From positions 62,001-126,000 of the forward strand of contig CAKQRD010000002.1 of assembly GCA_934271275.1 (NCBI GenBank): a stretch of 64,000 bases of DNA. Direction: 5' to 3'. Position 1 is the stretch's first letter. Each line of letters opens with the position of its first letter. The notes beneath the pieces are model-generated. The model was given only the letters and a program-made list of their open reading frames with translations, did no database searches and had not been told where the DNA came from. Position numbers and translations under genes: made by a program. Positions 8,233 through 19,000 of this stretch are shown piece by piece. This DNA comes from an uncultured Clostridia bacterium. Its GTDB lineage: Bacteria; Bacillota; Clostridia; Christensenellales; Borkfalkiaceae.

Positions 8233-11187
8233 TTACGCAGTCGGCGCGTCTTCGGCATTTTCGACGTTATCCTCTTCGCCGAACAAGCCGAATCTTACGA
8301 ACGAATAGCTTTCCCGTTCGTTAAAGCTTTTTCCGTTTTGCCAACTGCCCTGCTGTTCCCACGAAAACGGTCCGACGAGAAAGCTTTCTTCCTCGTTTTT
8401 AAGGCGGTGCGGCCCTAAAAGGTTACGGTTAGAGGAATATAGAGTAATTCTCGCTTCGTTTACCCCTTTTTTTACGAACTCCGTAATATCCGCCGAATTT
8501 CCGAAATACGACTTCGGCACGGGCTTGCCGTTTATTTCGAGATAAGAAAGCTGATATCTCCCGTCAAGCCGCAACACGCAATCGCCGCCGTCAGACACGA
8601 ACTTCGTTAAAAACGTCATGTTTCCCGCAAAAAACGGATAGCCGTCCTTCACCGTATCGGTTATTTCGGTTTTGCGTTTGCCGATATAAAAATCACCGTC
8701 CGAAATAAGAACGTTTTTCTCTTTTCCGCGTTTAAAACCCCTTTCCGAATACACGCCGAAGTCGCCTTTTAAAAACCCCGCCTCTATCGTCGTTTCGTAG
8801 GCGATGCAGTTTTTAAGAGTTTCCGTAACGCCTTCTCCGAACAACGCGTAATACGTTTTTTCGCTCTCGAAGAAATTTATTTTCAAAACCGCCTCGTTTA
8901 AGCCGATTTTAACTTTTTCGGAAATATCGGCGTAAAATCTTTCCTCGTTTTCGTCAAAATTCGCATTTTCGAGCTTTTCTCCGTTGACAAATAGCTCTTT
9001 TACGTTCATTTCTTCAAATCCGAACGAAATAGTTTTCGGCATTTCTTTAATTTTGAACTCGTATTTAAGATATAATTCGCCGTTATAACGCGCCCCAAGC
9101 AGTTCGTCGAATATCCCCATATACCGCGTTTTTTCGCCGTATGTCTTTCCGTCCTTCGAGTATCTCGGTTTATCTATAAGCATATAGTTTTCCGAAGAGT
9201 TTTCGATTTCAAACCCGTCGTCCGGAACGATTTTCCCCTTTACCTTTTCTTCTTTCGGCTCTTCGCCCGCAAAAAACAGAACGCAGGATTCGCCCGCTTC
9301 GAGCGTAAGTTTTTTGGAAACGACCTTTTCTTCGAACGTTTCGAGATTCAGCCTCTTAAAGCTTTTGAACTTCCCGAAATATTCTATCGTATAGCTTTTT
9401 TCAAACGAGATATTCGCGGCAAAGATAAACTCTTTTCCGTCGTTCGTGCGGCGGAGCGTAGACGCTATCTCGGTAGTCGTGTCGCTTATCGCGTATGGTT
9501 GCGCCGCCGCGATTTCCTCAAAGGTCGTATTGCTTTTCATCGCATAGTCGTGCTTTTCCCACCGCAGATATTCGGGAACACCTTCCGCGAAAAGAATTTT
9601 TCCGCCCGCCGCGTAAAACTCCTCAAACAGTCTTGCCGTGTTTTCCGAAAGGGTGAACGTTTTGGGGAGAATAACGAATTCGTATTCGCAATTCCCCACG
9701 ACGAGCTTTTTGCCGACGACCTTTCCGTGTCCTTCCATTATCTTTTCGTCAAGAATATGAAAAGGAATATTCGCTTTACCGAGCCTCAATGCAAGCTCCT
9801 TATAGCTTCTGTCCGCCTCGTGTTCCTTAGCCACGCCCTGCTTATAATCGAAATACATACTCGAAACGGGCGCGAACAGACCTACGGAAACTATTTCTTC
9901 GCTTTCGCCGAGCAGATAGCCGAGCCTCGCGAAATAATCGTTGAAACTTTTAAAATCCTTTTTTACCCACGGGTTATATTCCGAATAATGCGCGGGATAA
10001 TCGCGCTTTCTCTGTCCGTGTTCCGCATACGGCACGAGGTGCTGACATATAACGTTCACGCCGTATACGAATAGCCATTCGGTTATAATTTTCAGTTCTT
10101 TCGGCGTGACGTCCCAACCGCACATTGCGTAAATCTCGCCGAGAACGCGCTTTTTGCCGAGTTGCCGCGCCACTGAAGAAGCCTGTCTCGGCGTTACGGG
10201 CGTGTCCGTCCTCCTCCCAAGCCAGTCTATTCCGACCATATGCTCGTATTCGTAAAAAGAGGTTATCCCCGCGCAGCACATCATCTGCCCGAACAGCGAG
10301 CTTTCTTCGAGATAATGCCCCGTAAGCTCTACGCCGCTCTGCTCGCACCACTCGTAAACCTGCTTCGCGTAGGAATTAAGCATAAGCTCGTGCATCGCGC
10401 CCCAGAATTTATAACGAAATTCGCGACAACCGCTCTTATCCTCGAACAACAGCCCGAGTCCGTCCTTTATATCCTCTCCGTAATTATTCTTAAAATATTC
10501 TTCCAGAACGAGAGTATACGGCTGACCGTTAAGGTAATATTGCGGTTCGTCCGTGAAAAAACCTTTAAGTCCCTCGCGTTCGGCGTCGCCCTCGCCGTAG
10601 CCGAAATCCTTTCCGAGCCGCTTTTTATACTCTTCGTGAGTAAGCTCTATAAACTTTTTAACGACTTTTTCGTTGAGTATATCGACCGTAGAAACGGAGA
10701 TTTTTAAATATACGTTCAGAAAGCCTTCGTTTTCGGGATAATTTTTTTCCGAATTATCCGCTTCCGTTCGAGTTTTAACTCTAATAAGTTCGTCTTTAGT
10801 TATGAGATAAGAAGCGTACGCGGTCTCGTCGAAATCTCCCCTTTCGCGGGTTAAATAGCGGTCACGGTAATCGGGATTTTCCAGAAGTTTACCGCCCGCA
10901 AAGCCGCTCGGCCAGCCGTTTTCGTCGTACGCCCAGCTTTCCATTTTCAGCCGCTTTCCCGCTTTTACGCAGGCTTTTATGCAAGAAAACCACTTCTCGC
11001 CCATATATTCCGTTTTAAGCCCGCCTCGCGCGTGCATAAAATAGCCGCCGAAGCCCGCGCTTTTCATCCATTCGATTTGCTTTACGAGTTTTTTCTCTTC
11101 AAGTTCGTCGTTCCAGCTCCAAAACGGTATCGCGCGATATTCGTCTATAGCTTCGCTTTTAAGTTCTGCTACTATTTTTTCACTCAT
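8233..11187 (-). CDS. Large cytoplasmic glycoside hydrolase, GH106-like (putative alpha-L-rhamnosidase)
   Basis: 984 residues, no signal peptide. The N-terminus (IPFWSWNDELEEKKLVKQI..GYFMHARGGLKTEY, then AYDENGWPSGFAGGKL) matches large enzymes grouped with GH106. A barrel covers roughly residues 1-450. Beta-rich domains follow, with sugar-binding-like segments near the C-terminus (LRLDGRYQLSYLEINGKPVP). ATG lies inside the 3' end of the GH31 gene (8-base overlap), with an AAAAGGA ribosome site, so the two are co-translated. No terminator is visible after it, so transcription may continue into the GHL6 gene. Family assignment is moderate; activity is inferred. Confidence 0.7.
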   Translation of the reverse strand: MSEKIVAELKSEAIDEYRAIPFWSWNDELEEKKLVKQIEWMKSAGFGGYFMHARGGLKTEYMGEKWFSCIKACVKAGKRLKMESWAYDENGWPSGFAGGKLLENPDYRDRYLTRERGDFDETAYASYLITKDELIRVKTRTEADNSEKNYPENEGFLNVYLKISVSTVDILNEKVVKKFIELTHEEYKKRLGKDFGYGEGDAEREGLKGFFTDEPQYYLNGQPYTLVLEEYFKNNYGEDIKDGLGLLFEDKSGCREFRYKFWGAMHELMLNSYAKQVYEWCEQSGVELTGHYLEESSLFGQMMCCAGITSFYEYEHMVGIDWLGRRTDTPVTPRQASSVARQLGKKRVLGEIYAMCGWDVTPKELKIITEWLFVYGVNVICQHLVPYAEHGQRKRDYPAHYSEYNPWVKKDFKSFNDYFARLGYLLGESEEIVSVGLFAPVSSMYFDYKQGVAKEHEADRSYKELALRLGKANIPFHILDEKIMEGHGKVVGKKLVVGNCEYEFVILPKTFTLSENTARLFEEFYAAGGKILFAEGVPEYLRWEKHDYAMKSNTTFEEIAAAQPYAISDTTTEIASTLRRTNDGKEFIFAANISFEKSYTIEYFGKFKSFKRLNLETFEEKVVSKKLTLEAGESCVLFFAGEEPKEEKVKGKIVPDDGFEIENSSENYMLIDKPRYSKDGKTYGEKTRYMGIFDELLGARYNGELYLKYEFKIKEMPKTISFGFEEMNVKELFVNGEKLENANFDENEERFYADISEKVKIGLNEAVLKINFFESEKTYYALFGEGVTETLKNCIAYETTIEAGFLKGDFGVYSERGFKRGKEKNVLISDGDFYIGKRKTEITDTVKDGYPFFAGNMTFLTKFVSDGGDCVLRLDGRYQLSYLEINGKPVPKSYFGNSADITEFVKKGVNEARITLYSSNRNLLGPHRLKNEEESFLVGPFSWEQQGSWQNGKSFNERESYSFVRFGLFGEEDNVENAEDAPTA

Positions 11188-13603
11188 CTGTAATTTCCTT
11201 TTTCAACGTTTCCGAAAGTCTCGCTTTCATTATCGGCGAAAGTTTGCTTTTTTTAACGGCAACGGCGTACTCTTGCGGCGTTTTAGCCCGTTCTATCAGC
11301 TCAAGCGCAAGCTGTTTTTCGCAAACCTTTCCCTCTGCGCCGCAAAGTACCCGCGCCGCGCGCGAAATAAGCTTTTCGATTTCGCTTTCACCGTCCGTCG
11401 CCGCGATTTCGTATTCCGCGCCCGCCTCGTAATCGAAGGTTAAGGAAAGCTCTTCCTTATAATCGGGCTTTACCGCGACTTTTTCACCGTGCGAATAAAA
11501 TTCAAGCTCGCCCTTTCTTATACCGCAGAACGTCACGGTTATGCGGCGGTTTTTCGGAATAACATTTTCGTTTCCTTCGCCCGCTATCGTCAGCACCGTT
11601 TTGCCGTTCTCTGCGCGCATTTTAAATTCAGTAAAGTACGCGCCCGCGCCGTCCTCGTCCTCATAAAGAACGTATTTGCCCGCGCCCGAACAAACCTTTA
11701 CCCAAAGCTTTTGCGGGTTTTCGCAAGAATTTCCGCTATCCGCAGAAAGTGGCAATATCGTTCCCGCCTTCGCAAGCACGGGGATATAATCGAGAGTTCT
11801 GAGTATCGTGCGTTCCTCGCCGCATTCCCGAATCTCGTACTCGTCGCCCGTGAAAATATCGGTAAATTTCCCCTCGGGAAGCCAAACCTTAACCCGCGAA
11901 AAACCGTCTTTTTCTCTCGGCGCGGTTATAGGCGCAACGATAAGATTTCCGAAATAGTATTCGTTTTTATATTCGTACGCCGCCTTTGCTTCGGGGTGTT
12001 CGTAATAAAGCGGTCTTATGAGCGCGTCTCCGCTCGTCGCCGTCCGGTAATTTTCCGTGTATAAATAAGGTATAAGACTATGACGGAATCTTAAAAACCG
12101 CTCCGCTATATCGCCCGCGCCGCCCGAATAGTACCAAGGCTCTTTCGTAACCGTTTTAGAGTCGCTGCAATGCAATCTGTTAATCGGGCTGAATACCCCG
12201 AACTGAACGTGACGGACGTATAATTCTCCGCTCGTTTCGCCGTGCATATGCCCGCCTATATCGTGACTCCACCAAGTATACCCCGCGTTCGTCGCCGTCG
12301 AGGTGAAATACGGCAGATAAGCAAGCGTTTCGTACGTAACGTAGGTATCGCCCGAAAAACCTATCGGGTAACGGTGCGAACCTATACCTGCGTATCTCGA
12401 AAGTATAACGGGCGGGTTCTCCGTCACCGCGTTGTCGAGGTAATGATAATGATTAAGAGACCACAGCGGATCCAGACCTTCCATAGAAGAGGTCGTGCCT
12501 TGCTGCCAGTCTATCCACCAAAAATCCACTCCCTCTTTTTCGTACGGGCGAATTATCTCGTCGAAATACCCGTTTATAAACTCGTCGCTCGCTACGTCGA
12601 ACGGAATTTTTTGCGCCGTTTCGGGCTCTATCCCCATTCTCCGCGCAAAGTTTTCGTAATTATCGTCCCACCAGCGCACGCCGTCCGCAGGGTGAAGATT
12701 CAACGTAATTTTAAGCCCGAACTTTTTTACCTCGCGCAAAAACTCGCGGTGATCGGGAAAAAGCGTTTTGTTCCAGCAATATCCCGTCCAGCCGTTCGTA
12801 CCGCCGTAAAAATCGGTATTTCTCCCCTTTTCGGTAACGCCGAAAACTTCGTCTATATCTTTATAATAATGCCAGTCCATATCCACGGTGGCGACGGTCA
12901 GCGGCACGTTTTCTTCTCTGAACTTTTCGAGAAGAGTCAGGTATTCTCTATCCGTGTAGGGATAAAACCGCGACCACCAATTACCGAGCGAAAACCGCGG
13001 AAGCATAGGCGGCTTGCCCGTTATAGAATACAACGCCTTAACCGCGCCCGCGTAGTCCGTTCCGTAACAGAAAATATATTCGTCCGTGCCGTCCGCACGT
13101 TCGCTTTTTATCATTCCGTCCTCTCCGAGAGTTAGAGAATCCGAGTCTTCTATCACGGCAACGCCTTTTTTTGAACATACGCCGAAGCCGAGTTCAACTT
13201 TGCCGACGGGTTTTGCCGTAGGTCGCCAGTCTTCCATTCTCACGCCGCCGTTACAGTTATCGAGAGTGCGCGTCGTGCCGAGCAGGTTTTCTTCGTTATC
13301 GATAGAAAGGGCTTTGCCGCCGATAATAACTCTGCAATCCTTTCTTTCGGGGCAAATAACGAGCGCGCATTTTTCCGTTCTTATCACGCAACCGCTTTTA
13401 TCCTCTTCCGAAACGAATTTTACGGGCGAAGCGTTTCTGAACCACACCGATTGCGTTGCGGAATCGCGGAATTTGCGGTTTTTGCTGTTTTCTACGCGAA
13501 ACAGCCTTTCGGTAAGTACGGTAATTCGGTAGTTTTGATAAAAAACGATATTTTCGGGATAAGCTTTTCCCTCGGTTTTTACGATAAAGCGTTTTTCGAG
13601 CAT
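11180..13603 (-). CDS. GH31 family alpha-glucosidase/alpha-xylosidase
   Basis: 807 residues from the ATG at 13603. A longer upstream frame exists, but it would overlap the preceding gene, whose stop is at 13605, and the GAGGACG ribosome site fits the ATG at 13603. N-terminal beta-sandwich about 1-195, catalytic barrel about 200-560. The nucleophile Asp is in WIDWQ (about D365) and the acid/base Asp in GFSGDT (about D419). The motif WSHDIGGHMHG follows, and a DUF5110-like C-terminal domain is present. No signal peptide, so it acts on imported oligosaccharides. GH31 contains alpha-glucosidases and alpha-xylosidases; which one cannot be settled here. Confidence 0.92.
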   Translation of the reverse strand: MLEKRFIVKTEGKAYPENIVFYQNYRITVLTERLFRVENSKNRKFRDSATQSVWFRNASPVKFVSEEDKSGCVIRTEKCALVICPERKDCRVIIGGKALSIDNEENLLGTTRTLDNCNGGVRMEDWRPTAKPVGKVELGFGVCSKKGVAVIEDSDSLTLGEDGMIKSERADGTDEYIFCYGTDYAGAVKALYSITGKPPMLPRFSLGNWWSRFYPYTDREYLTLLEKFREENVPLTVATVDMDWHYYKDIDEVFGVTEKGRNTDFYGGTNGWTGYCWNKTLFPDHREFLREVKKFGLKITLNLHPADGVRWWDDNYENFARRMGIEPETAQKIPFDVASDEFINGYFDEIIRPYEKEGVDFWWIDWQQGTTSSMEGLDPLWSLNHYHYLDNAVTENPPVILSRYAGIGSHRYPIGFSGDTYVTYETLAYLPYFTSTATNAGYTWWSHDIGGHMHGETSGELYVRHVQFGVFSPINRLHCSDSKTVTKEPWYYSGGAGDIAERFLRFRHSLIPYLYTENYRTATSGDALIRPLYYEHPEAKAAYEYKNEYYFGNLIVAPITAPREKDGFSRVKVWLPEGKFTDIFTGDEYEIRECGEERTILRTLDYIPVLAKAGTILPLSADSGNSCENPQKLWVKVCSGAGKYVLYEDEDGAGAYFTEFKMRAENGKTVLTIAGEGNENVIPKNRRITVTFCGIRKGELEFYSHGEKVAVKPDYKEELSLTFDYEAGAEYEIAATDGESEIEKLISRAARVLCGAEGKVCEKQLALELIERAKTPQEYAVAVKKSKLSPIMKARLSETLKKEITDE

Positions 13604-13604
13604 G

Positions 13605-14708
13605 TTATTCGTCCTCAAAATCTTCTGTTTTCCATTCGTTTTGCCATTCGATAAACGGCTTACCTTCCTCGTCGAAACGAACGGGAAGCCAGACGTAAGT
13701 CGCAAGGCTCGTGTTCTCGTCGGTATATTCGCTTAAAAGGCTTTCGGGAAGTTTTTTCTTTTCGGGGTTAAACCAACTCTCGAAAAGGTCTTTTCCCGAA
13801 ACGTATTCGGGAGGCAAATCGACAAGCCACCTGTCCCCCAAAGCGATGTACAAATCCTTTTTCTTCGGGTGCTTGAACACGCTTGAAAATTGCGCGTGAA
13901 AGGAGTTTTTGTTTTTGTCGCCGCGGCAAGCGTTGCCGAGGTTTTTCCACTCTCCGTGAATATCTTCTATCTCCGAAATCTCGCTTTCGTTGGGAAAATA
14001 CCCCGTCGTTCCCGAAGTTAAAAGATACCCTTTTTTCCCGCGGGCAAAATACGCCGCCGCCTCTCTTGCAAACGGCGGATACGGCGCGGATTGATGGTGC
14101 GAAAGCTCTTCCCCGAACGAGCGGAAATCATCCGACAAATCCCGCACGACAGTTTCGGTATGCGGGTTTTCGTAAACTATATACCCCTTGCCGTCCTTTG
14201 TAAACAAATCGAAATCTCCGGGGAGCGCGCGGGTTTCTTTATTTACCACCGTATACTTGCCGTTTATTTTATCGCTTTCCGCAACGGCGTAGTACCCGAC
14301 GTTAAAGCCCTGCCCGCCGAGAAGGTCGGCTATCTTTGCCCACATAACGTATTTTTTGGTTTTCGGACAAAAAATTATATGCGGTCTGTCCATAATTCTG
14401 CCCGTGTAAAACGGGTGGTCGGGGTTTTCGTTATCGACGATAAGCACCCCCTCGTCCTTCCAGTTATACAGGTCTTTAGAAGAATACATTTTAACGCCGT
14501 TATGCCAGATCGCGGGGTTGCCGCCGACGGCTCTTCCCGTAACTCCCTCTTTGTTTTCTCCGTACCAGTAAAAGGTGTCGTTTTCGTAAAATATCGAGCC
14601 GCCGTGCGCCTGCACGGGCTTACCCTCGGTATCGTAAATATATTTACCGGGGCGGATTCGGTCGCCCTTTACTCTTTGCACCGTTTTCTCTTTCATCGTT
14701 TCATTCAT
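13605..14708 (-). CDS. GH43-like five-bladed beta-propeller glycosidase
   Basis: 367 residues, cytoplasmic. Shows the propeller pattern of GH43-type proteins: AHGGSIFYENDTFYWYGENK near residue 35, KMYSSKDLYNWKDEG, RPHIIFCPKTKKYVMWA and PGDFDLFTKDGKGYIVY. These segments carry candidate catalytic acids, including D in GDFDLF. Members act on arabinose, xylose or galactose linkages; the substrate here is unknown. It begins five bases after the Gfo/Idh/MocA gene with no evident ribosome site, so translation is probably coupled, and it ends one base before the GH31 start. Confidence 0.75.
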   Translation of the reverse strand: MNETMKEKTVQRVKGDRIRPGKYIYDTEGKPVQAHGGSIFYENDTFYWYGENKEGVTGRAVGGNPAIWHNGVKMYSSKDLYNWKDEGVLIVDNENPDHPFYTGRIMDRPHIIFCPKTKKYVMWAKIADLLGGQGFNVGYYAVAESDKINGKYTVVNKETRALPGDFDLFTKDGKGYIVYENPHTETVVRDLSDDFRSFGEELSHHQSAPYPPFAREAAAYFARGKKGYLLTSGTTGYFPNESEISEIEDIHGEWKNLGNACRGDKNKNSFHAQFSSVFKHPKKKDLYIALGDRWLVDLPPEYVSGKDLFESWFNPEKKKLPESLLSEYTDENTSLATYVWLPVRFDEEGKPFIEWQNEWKTEDFEDE

Positions 14709-14713
14709 ATAAA

Positions 14714-16012
14714 TTATTTAACGTATTCGGAAATTCTTACTATCCGCTCGTTTATTCTGCTTTCTTCCGCAGCGTAACACAAAACGTGTCCGTAAACGGA
14801 ATCCTCTATTTTCGTCACCGAAGCCGAGCCGCCTTCGCCCGCAAAATAACGCACGCAGTCGTGCATAATCGCGTAGTCGCCGCCCGCGTGTCCTCCGTAA
14901 AACGCGTTGCCGACTATCTGCGAGTTCACGTCTATAACCTCCGGTATTCCGCCGAAATTTTTGCCTTCCCGTGAAAAACGCCACACGGTGAATTTCCCTT
15001 CCGAAACCTTGCCGATAATCTCGCCTTTAGTTCCGACGATATGGGTGTGCCTGTCCTCTAACGTACAGCCGCCTATCATATTAAGGGTTGCTATCGCGCC
15101 GTTTTCAAACTCCGCCGTCACGACCTGTCTGTCCACGATATCGCCGCCCGCGTTATACGCGCACCTGCCGTAAACGTCGCGCCTTAAAAATTCCGTCTTT
15201 TCTTCCTTCGTAATCGTCTGATACGGCTTGTTTATACCGCGCCACGTCTGAAAAGGCATAAGGTCGCATTCAAGATGCGCCTTTTGCGCCGAATAGTTGC
15301 AGACAGCGTTATGCGGACAGTTATAGCAAAACTCCGTCGCACCCGCAGGGGCTTTTTCTTTTATAAACTGCGAACGCGTTCCGAACGAAGAAACCTTTTT
15401 CGGCTTACTTGCGTTGTTCAGCCAGCAGATAAGGTCGGTATCGTGGCAGCATTTCGCAAGCAGAAAGCCGGATCCGCACTCCTTTTCGCTTCTCCATTTT
15501 CCGCGAACGTACGAATCGAGAAAATGACCTATCCAGACGTGTTCGTTAAGCTCCATACTCACTATTTCGCCTATATCGCCCGTGTCTATAATTTCCTTCA
15601 TCGTCCTGTAATAAGGCGTGTAGCGCAGAACGTGGCAAACGAGAAGTTTTAAGCCGCGCGCCTCCGCACCCTTCCAAATCTCGTATAGCTCCGAAAATTT
15701 TGCGGAAACGGGCTTTTCGAGAAGCATATTATAACCCGCACGGATAAGCTCCGTTGCCGTTTCGTAATGCTCTTCGTCCATAGTCGCGTTGATGACGAAA
15801 TCGCATGGAATTTTCGCGGCGATAAAACTTTTAAGATCGCGAAAAAGCATGTTTTCGGGAACGCCGTATTTATCTCCGCATTCTTTAAGGCGAAGAGGGT
15901 TTGGATCTACCGCCGCTATTACGGAAAGCTCTTCTTTATTGTTTATCGAATAATCGGCGTAAATCTGACCTCTGTTGCCCGCGCCGACGAGTACCGCCGT
16001 AAGTTTTTTCAT
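14714..16012 (-). CDS. Gfo/Idh/MocA-family oxidoreductase with cysteine-rich insert
   Basis: 432 residues. N-terminal Rossmann fold with VGAGNRGQIYADY, then the family motif LLEKPVS near residue 98 and the sugar-binding half with GGHAGGDYAIMHD. These NAD(P)-dependent enzymes oxidise or epimerise sugars or cleave glycosides by redox chemistry. About residues 230-255 hold an insert with CYNCPHNAVCNYSAQ and a later C, perhaps a metal site. RBS AAAGGACC. It is the first gene of the GH43-GH31-GH106 unit and starts only about 30 bases after the terminator of the phosphoesterase gene. Confidence 0.9.
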   Translation of the reverse strand: MKKLTAVLVGAGNRGQIYADYSINNKEELSVIAAVDPNPLRLKECGDKYGVPENMLFRDLKSFIAAKIPCDFVINATMDEEHYETATELIRAGYNMLLEKPVSAKFSELYEIWKGAEARGLKLLVCHVLRYTPYYRTMKEIIDTGDIGEIVSMELNEHVWIGHFLDSYVRGKWRSEKECGSGFLLAKCCHDTDLICWLNNASKPKKVSSFGTRSQFIKEKAPAGATEFCYNCPHNAVCNYSAQKAHLECDLMPFQTWRGINKPYQTITKEEKTEFLRRDVYGRCAYNAGGDIVDRQVVTAEFENGAIATLNMIGGCTLEDRHTHIVGTKGEIIGKVSEGKFTVWRFSREGKNFGGIPEVIDVNSQIVGNAFYGGHAGGDYAIMHDCVRYFAGEGGSASVTKIEDSVYGHVLCYAAEESRINERIVRISEYVK

Positions 16013-16037
16013 AAAATAAACGGTCCTTTATCCTTCT

Positions 16038-16079
16038 TTTTTAATACGCAAGCCCGAAAATCGTGTTTCGGGCTTGCGT
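16038..16079 (-). terminator. Terminator after the secreted phosphoesterase gene
   Basis: 14-bp perfect arms at 16046-16059 and 16066-16079 with a six-base loop and T-rich ends on both strands. It ends about 30 bases before the next gene in the same direction, with no clear promoter between, so it may act as a partial terminator. Confidence 0.85.
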
Positions 16080-16095
16080 TTTTGCGTTTTGTCTT

Positions 16096-19000
16096 TTAAG
16101 CGTTTACTTCCGTCATCTTTACGTTGTCGAAAGCGTAAACGATATGGTCGGAGCTGCTCGAAGCAACTATCTGGAACCATAACGAAACGTTATCGTGCGA
16201 TTCCGTAAAGGTATGACTGAACGAGAAGGTTTGCATACTCGCCGAAAAATACGCGACGTCCGTTATTCTTACGGAAGAATCCCACACTCTCGGATCGGTA
16301 CTCGTAGTGAGCGCGAAATGAACGTTTTGCGTTGCTCCCGAAAGCACCGTTTCTTTGGCGTCGAGGTAGAAATTATATTTTTTACCCGCTTCCACCGCGC
16401 CGAAATTAAAGTTTATCCAAGTATAGGTATGCGTGCCGTTAGTAACTTCGAGCGCGAGATATTTACCCGTGCCGTTTGCAGGTCTGTAAGCTTCGTCTTC
16501 CGTCGTATACATTGCAAACTTCGCAAGGCTTGCGGTCGTGTTTACTCCCGCGGTCTTTGCAACGACCGTTTCCATAACTCCGTAAGAAGCGTTATCCGCT
16601 ATTATCGCGTTTTCGTAATCTTCTTTATCGAACGGAGTCGTCGCTGTCGTTTTAAGCCCCGCAACGTAAACGTTATCCACGGTTACCGCGTACGCTGCCG
16701 CAGTCGCGCCGTCTGTAAAGTAAATCTGCATATTAGCGCAATCCGCAGTCGCTTCGTAAATAAGCTCTACCTTGCCCTGCGAAAGCCCCGAGAAGGTTTT
16801 CGTCACCGCTCCGTTCTGATATACCTGCAATATGGAATTATACGTTCCGCTTATCGTTTTTATATTGAAAGAGATAAGATACTTGCTTCCCGCGGTAACC
16901 GCTTTGTTGGTGGTTATCGCAACGTAATTGTATCTGCTGTCCGTGCCGCTGTTAGTGAATTTGAGCGCCTTTCCCGAACCGCCTTCGGGAAGCTCCGCCG
17001 CATTGTCCGTAAGCCCGACCGTAATATTAGCGGAATAATTTGCCACGTTCATATTAAGTCCGTAGCCCGTGCCGCCCGAGAAATACATATCGTCGAAGGT
17101 CTCTTCCTTCGGAACGGTTATTTCTGATACCGAAAGGTTATCGAATATCATAGTATAGTTATTCGTCGTCGCGCCGTTGCCGACTCTTATCTGCAAATTA
17201 TCGACGTTTACGCTCGGCGTGAATATCGCTCTCACGGGAGTGCTTCCCGCCTCCGCGCTTACCGTTGCCGTCGAAAGGACGTCGTTGCCACTTACGAACT
17301 GAACGTAATACACGCCCGCCGTGTCGGTCTTAAAGTCGAAATAGATTTTATAGCTTTGTCCCGCGGTCAGGGCTTTATAGGTGATAAATCTTACGAAATT
17401 GAATACGCCCGTCGTACCGTCGCCCGCGTAGGTTCTTACAGCCTTCAACGCCGCGCCCGTACCGTTTTCGGGGAGTTCGTTCTCGTCCGTGGTTCTCGAA
17501 AGCACGAATTCGTTAGAAGCCGAAGCGTCTATAAGCGAGCCGTACATAGTCGTATCGGACGCGCTGACGTAATAATCGAAAGTTTCTTTTTCTCTGTCCG
17601 TACTGTAAATATGTCTGACCGTCGCTTCCGCGCCGTTCAAAGTCATAAGAGTGCCGCCAAGCTCACCCTTTTCGTAGCTGTCGTACATACCGGTTTTAAG
17701 CCCGTAGGTAAGGCGCACCCCGTCGTAGGTTATGGAAGCGTTGTTTTCGTGCAGATGCCCGAAGAACATCGTGTCCGTATTAGCGGACTTTGCAAGCGCA
17801 AACCATCTTTCGCCGCGTCTCAACGTCCACGGATCTTCTCTAACCTCGTAATGAATACAACCGAAATCGCCGTCTTCGTCCGCGGTAAATTCCGAATTTT
17901 CGGGATAGCCGTACTTTTTAGCCGCTTCGTAAACCTGCGTGGAAGGTATGTGCGTAAAGATAGAAGCGGGCAAATTCGCGTTACCCGATTTTCCTATAAT
18001 TTCCGCGGAAGTTCTCGCAAACCAGTTGACCTGCTCCGCCGTCATTCCGGGAACTTTCACAAGGTCGTCTTTTGCCGCCGCGCTTGCGGTGGAGTTGGTG
18101 TCCATAAGATAAATCGCGCGTATAGTTTCTCCGTTCTGCTTTATAGCCACGCTGTAATAAAATTCCTTACCTTCCGAAGCGTTTGCGTATAAGCAATATT
18201 CGGAAGAGGAATACCTCGCGGCAAGCTCCGAAACGAGCGATTCCCTGTCGTGATTGCCGTAGGCAAAGCCCCAGTAAATTTTGTATGAATCGAGCCTTTT
18301 GATAAGCGCGTCTATCATCGAATAATCTTCGTCAAACTCGCCGTAGGTGTTGTCGCCCGTAAGGATTATAAAGTGCGGTTTCGCTTCTTCCACGACCTTA
18401 TCCATATGCGCGAAAACGTTCAGCTCCAAATCACGATATTTGCCGCGTTCGTCGTCCGAAAGTCTTGCCGCCGCCGCGCTGTTCGGATTTACTATCTGCG
18501 TGTCGGTAAGCTGTAAAATTCTGGGAGTTTCGCCGCTCGGAATATTAAGATTGAAATCCGCGCCGCTGTTCTCGTAAGAAAGGAAAGTGCCGTTAGCCAA
18601 AACTTCCGCCGCCTTAACGGTCACGCTCGCGGTAGCGGTATATGCGCCGTATTTAACGGTTATTTCCGTCGTTCCCGCCTTTACGCCCGTTATTTCCATT
18701 CCCGAAACGGTTATCTCTTCGCCGCCCGCGGTAAGTTCCGCAAACACCGAAACGCTTCTTGCTTTGCCGTTTTCCGTGCCTTCTATAACCGCGTTTACGG
18801 TAGCGGTTTCGCCGACGAAAAGCGTTACGTCCTCAACTTTGAGCAAAGCGTTTTCGTATGCGGATACGGAATTAAGGTAGCCTTCTACCTGCTCGCCTTC
18901 CGCGCTTCCGTTCGCAAGACCTACGGTCGCAACGTAGAAAGCCGTTCTGCCTTCTCCGTTAAACTCCGCCGCGTACGCCACGTCGTCGCCGACCTTTATA

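Noticed and set aside
11180..13705. Longer N-terminus for the GH31 enzyme beginning at 13705
   Set aside because: It would overlap the preceding gene by about 100 bases and lacks a ribosome site; the ATG at 13603 has one.
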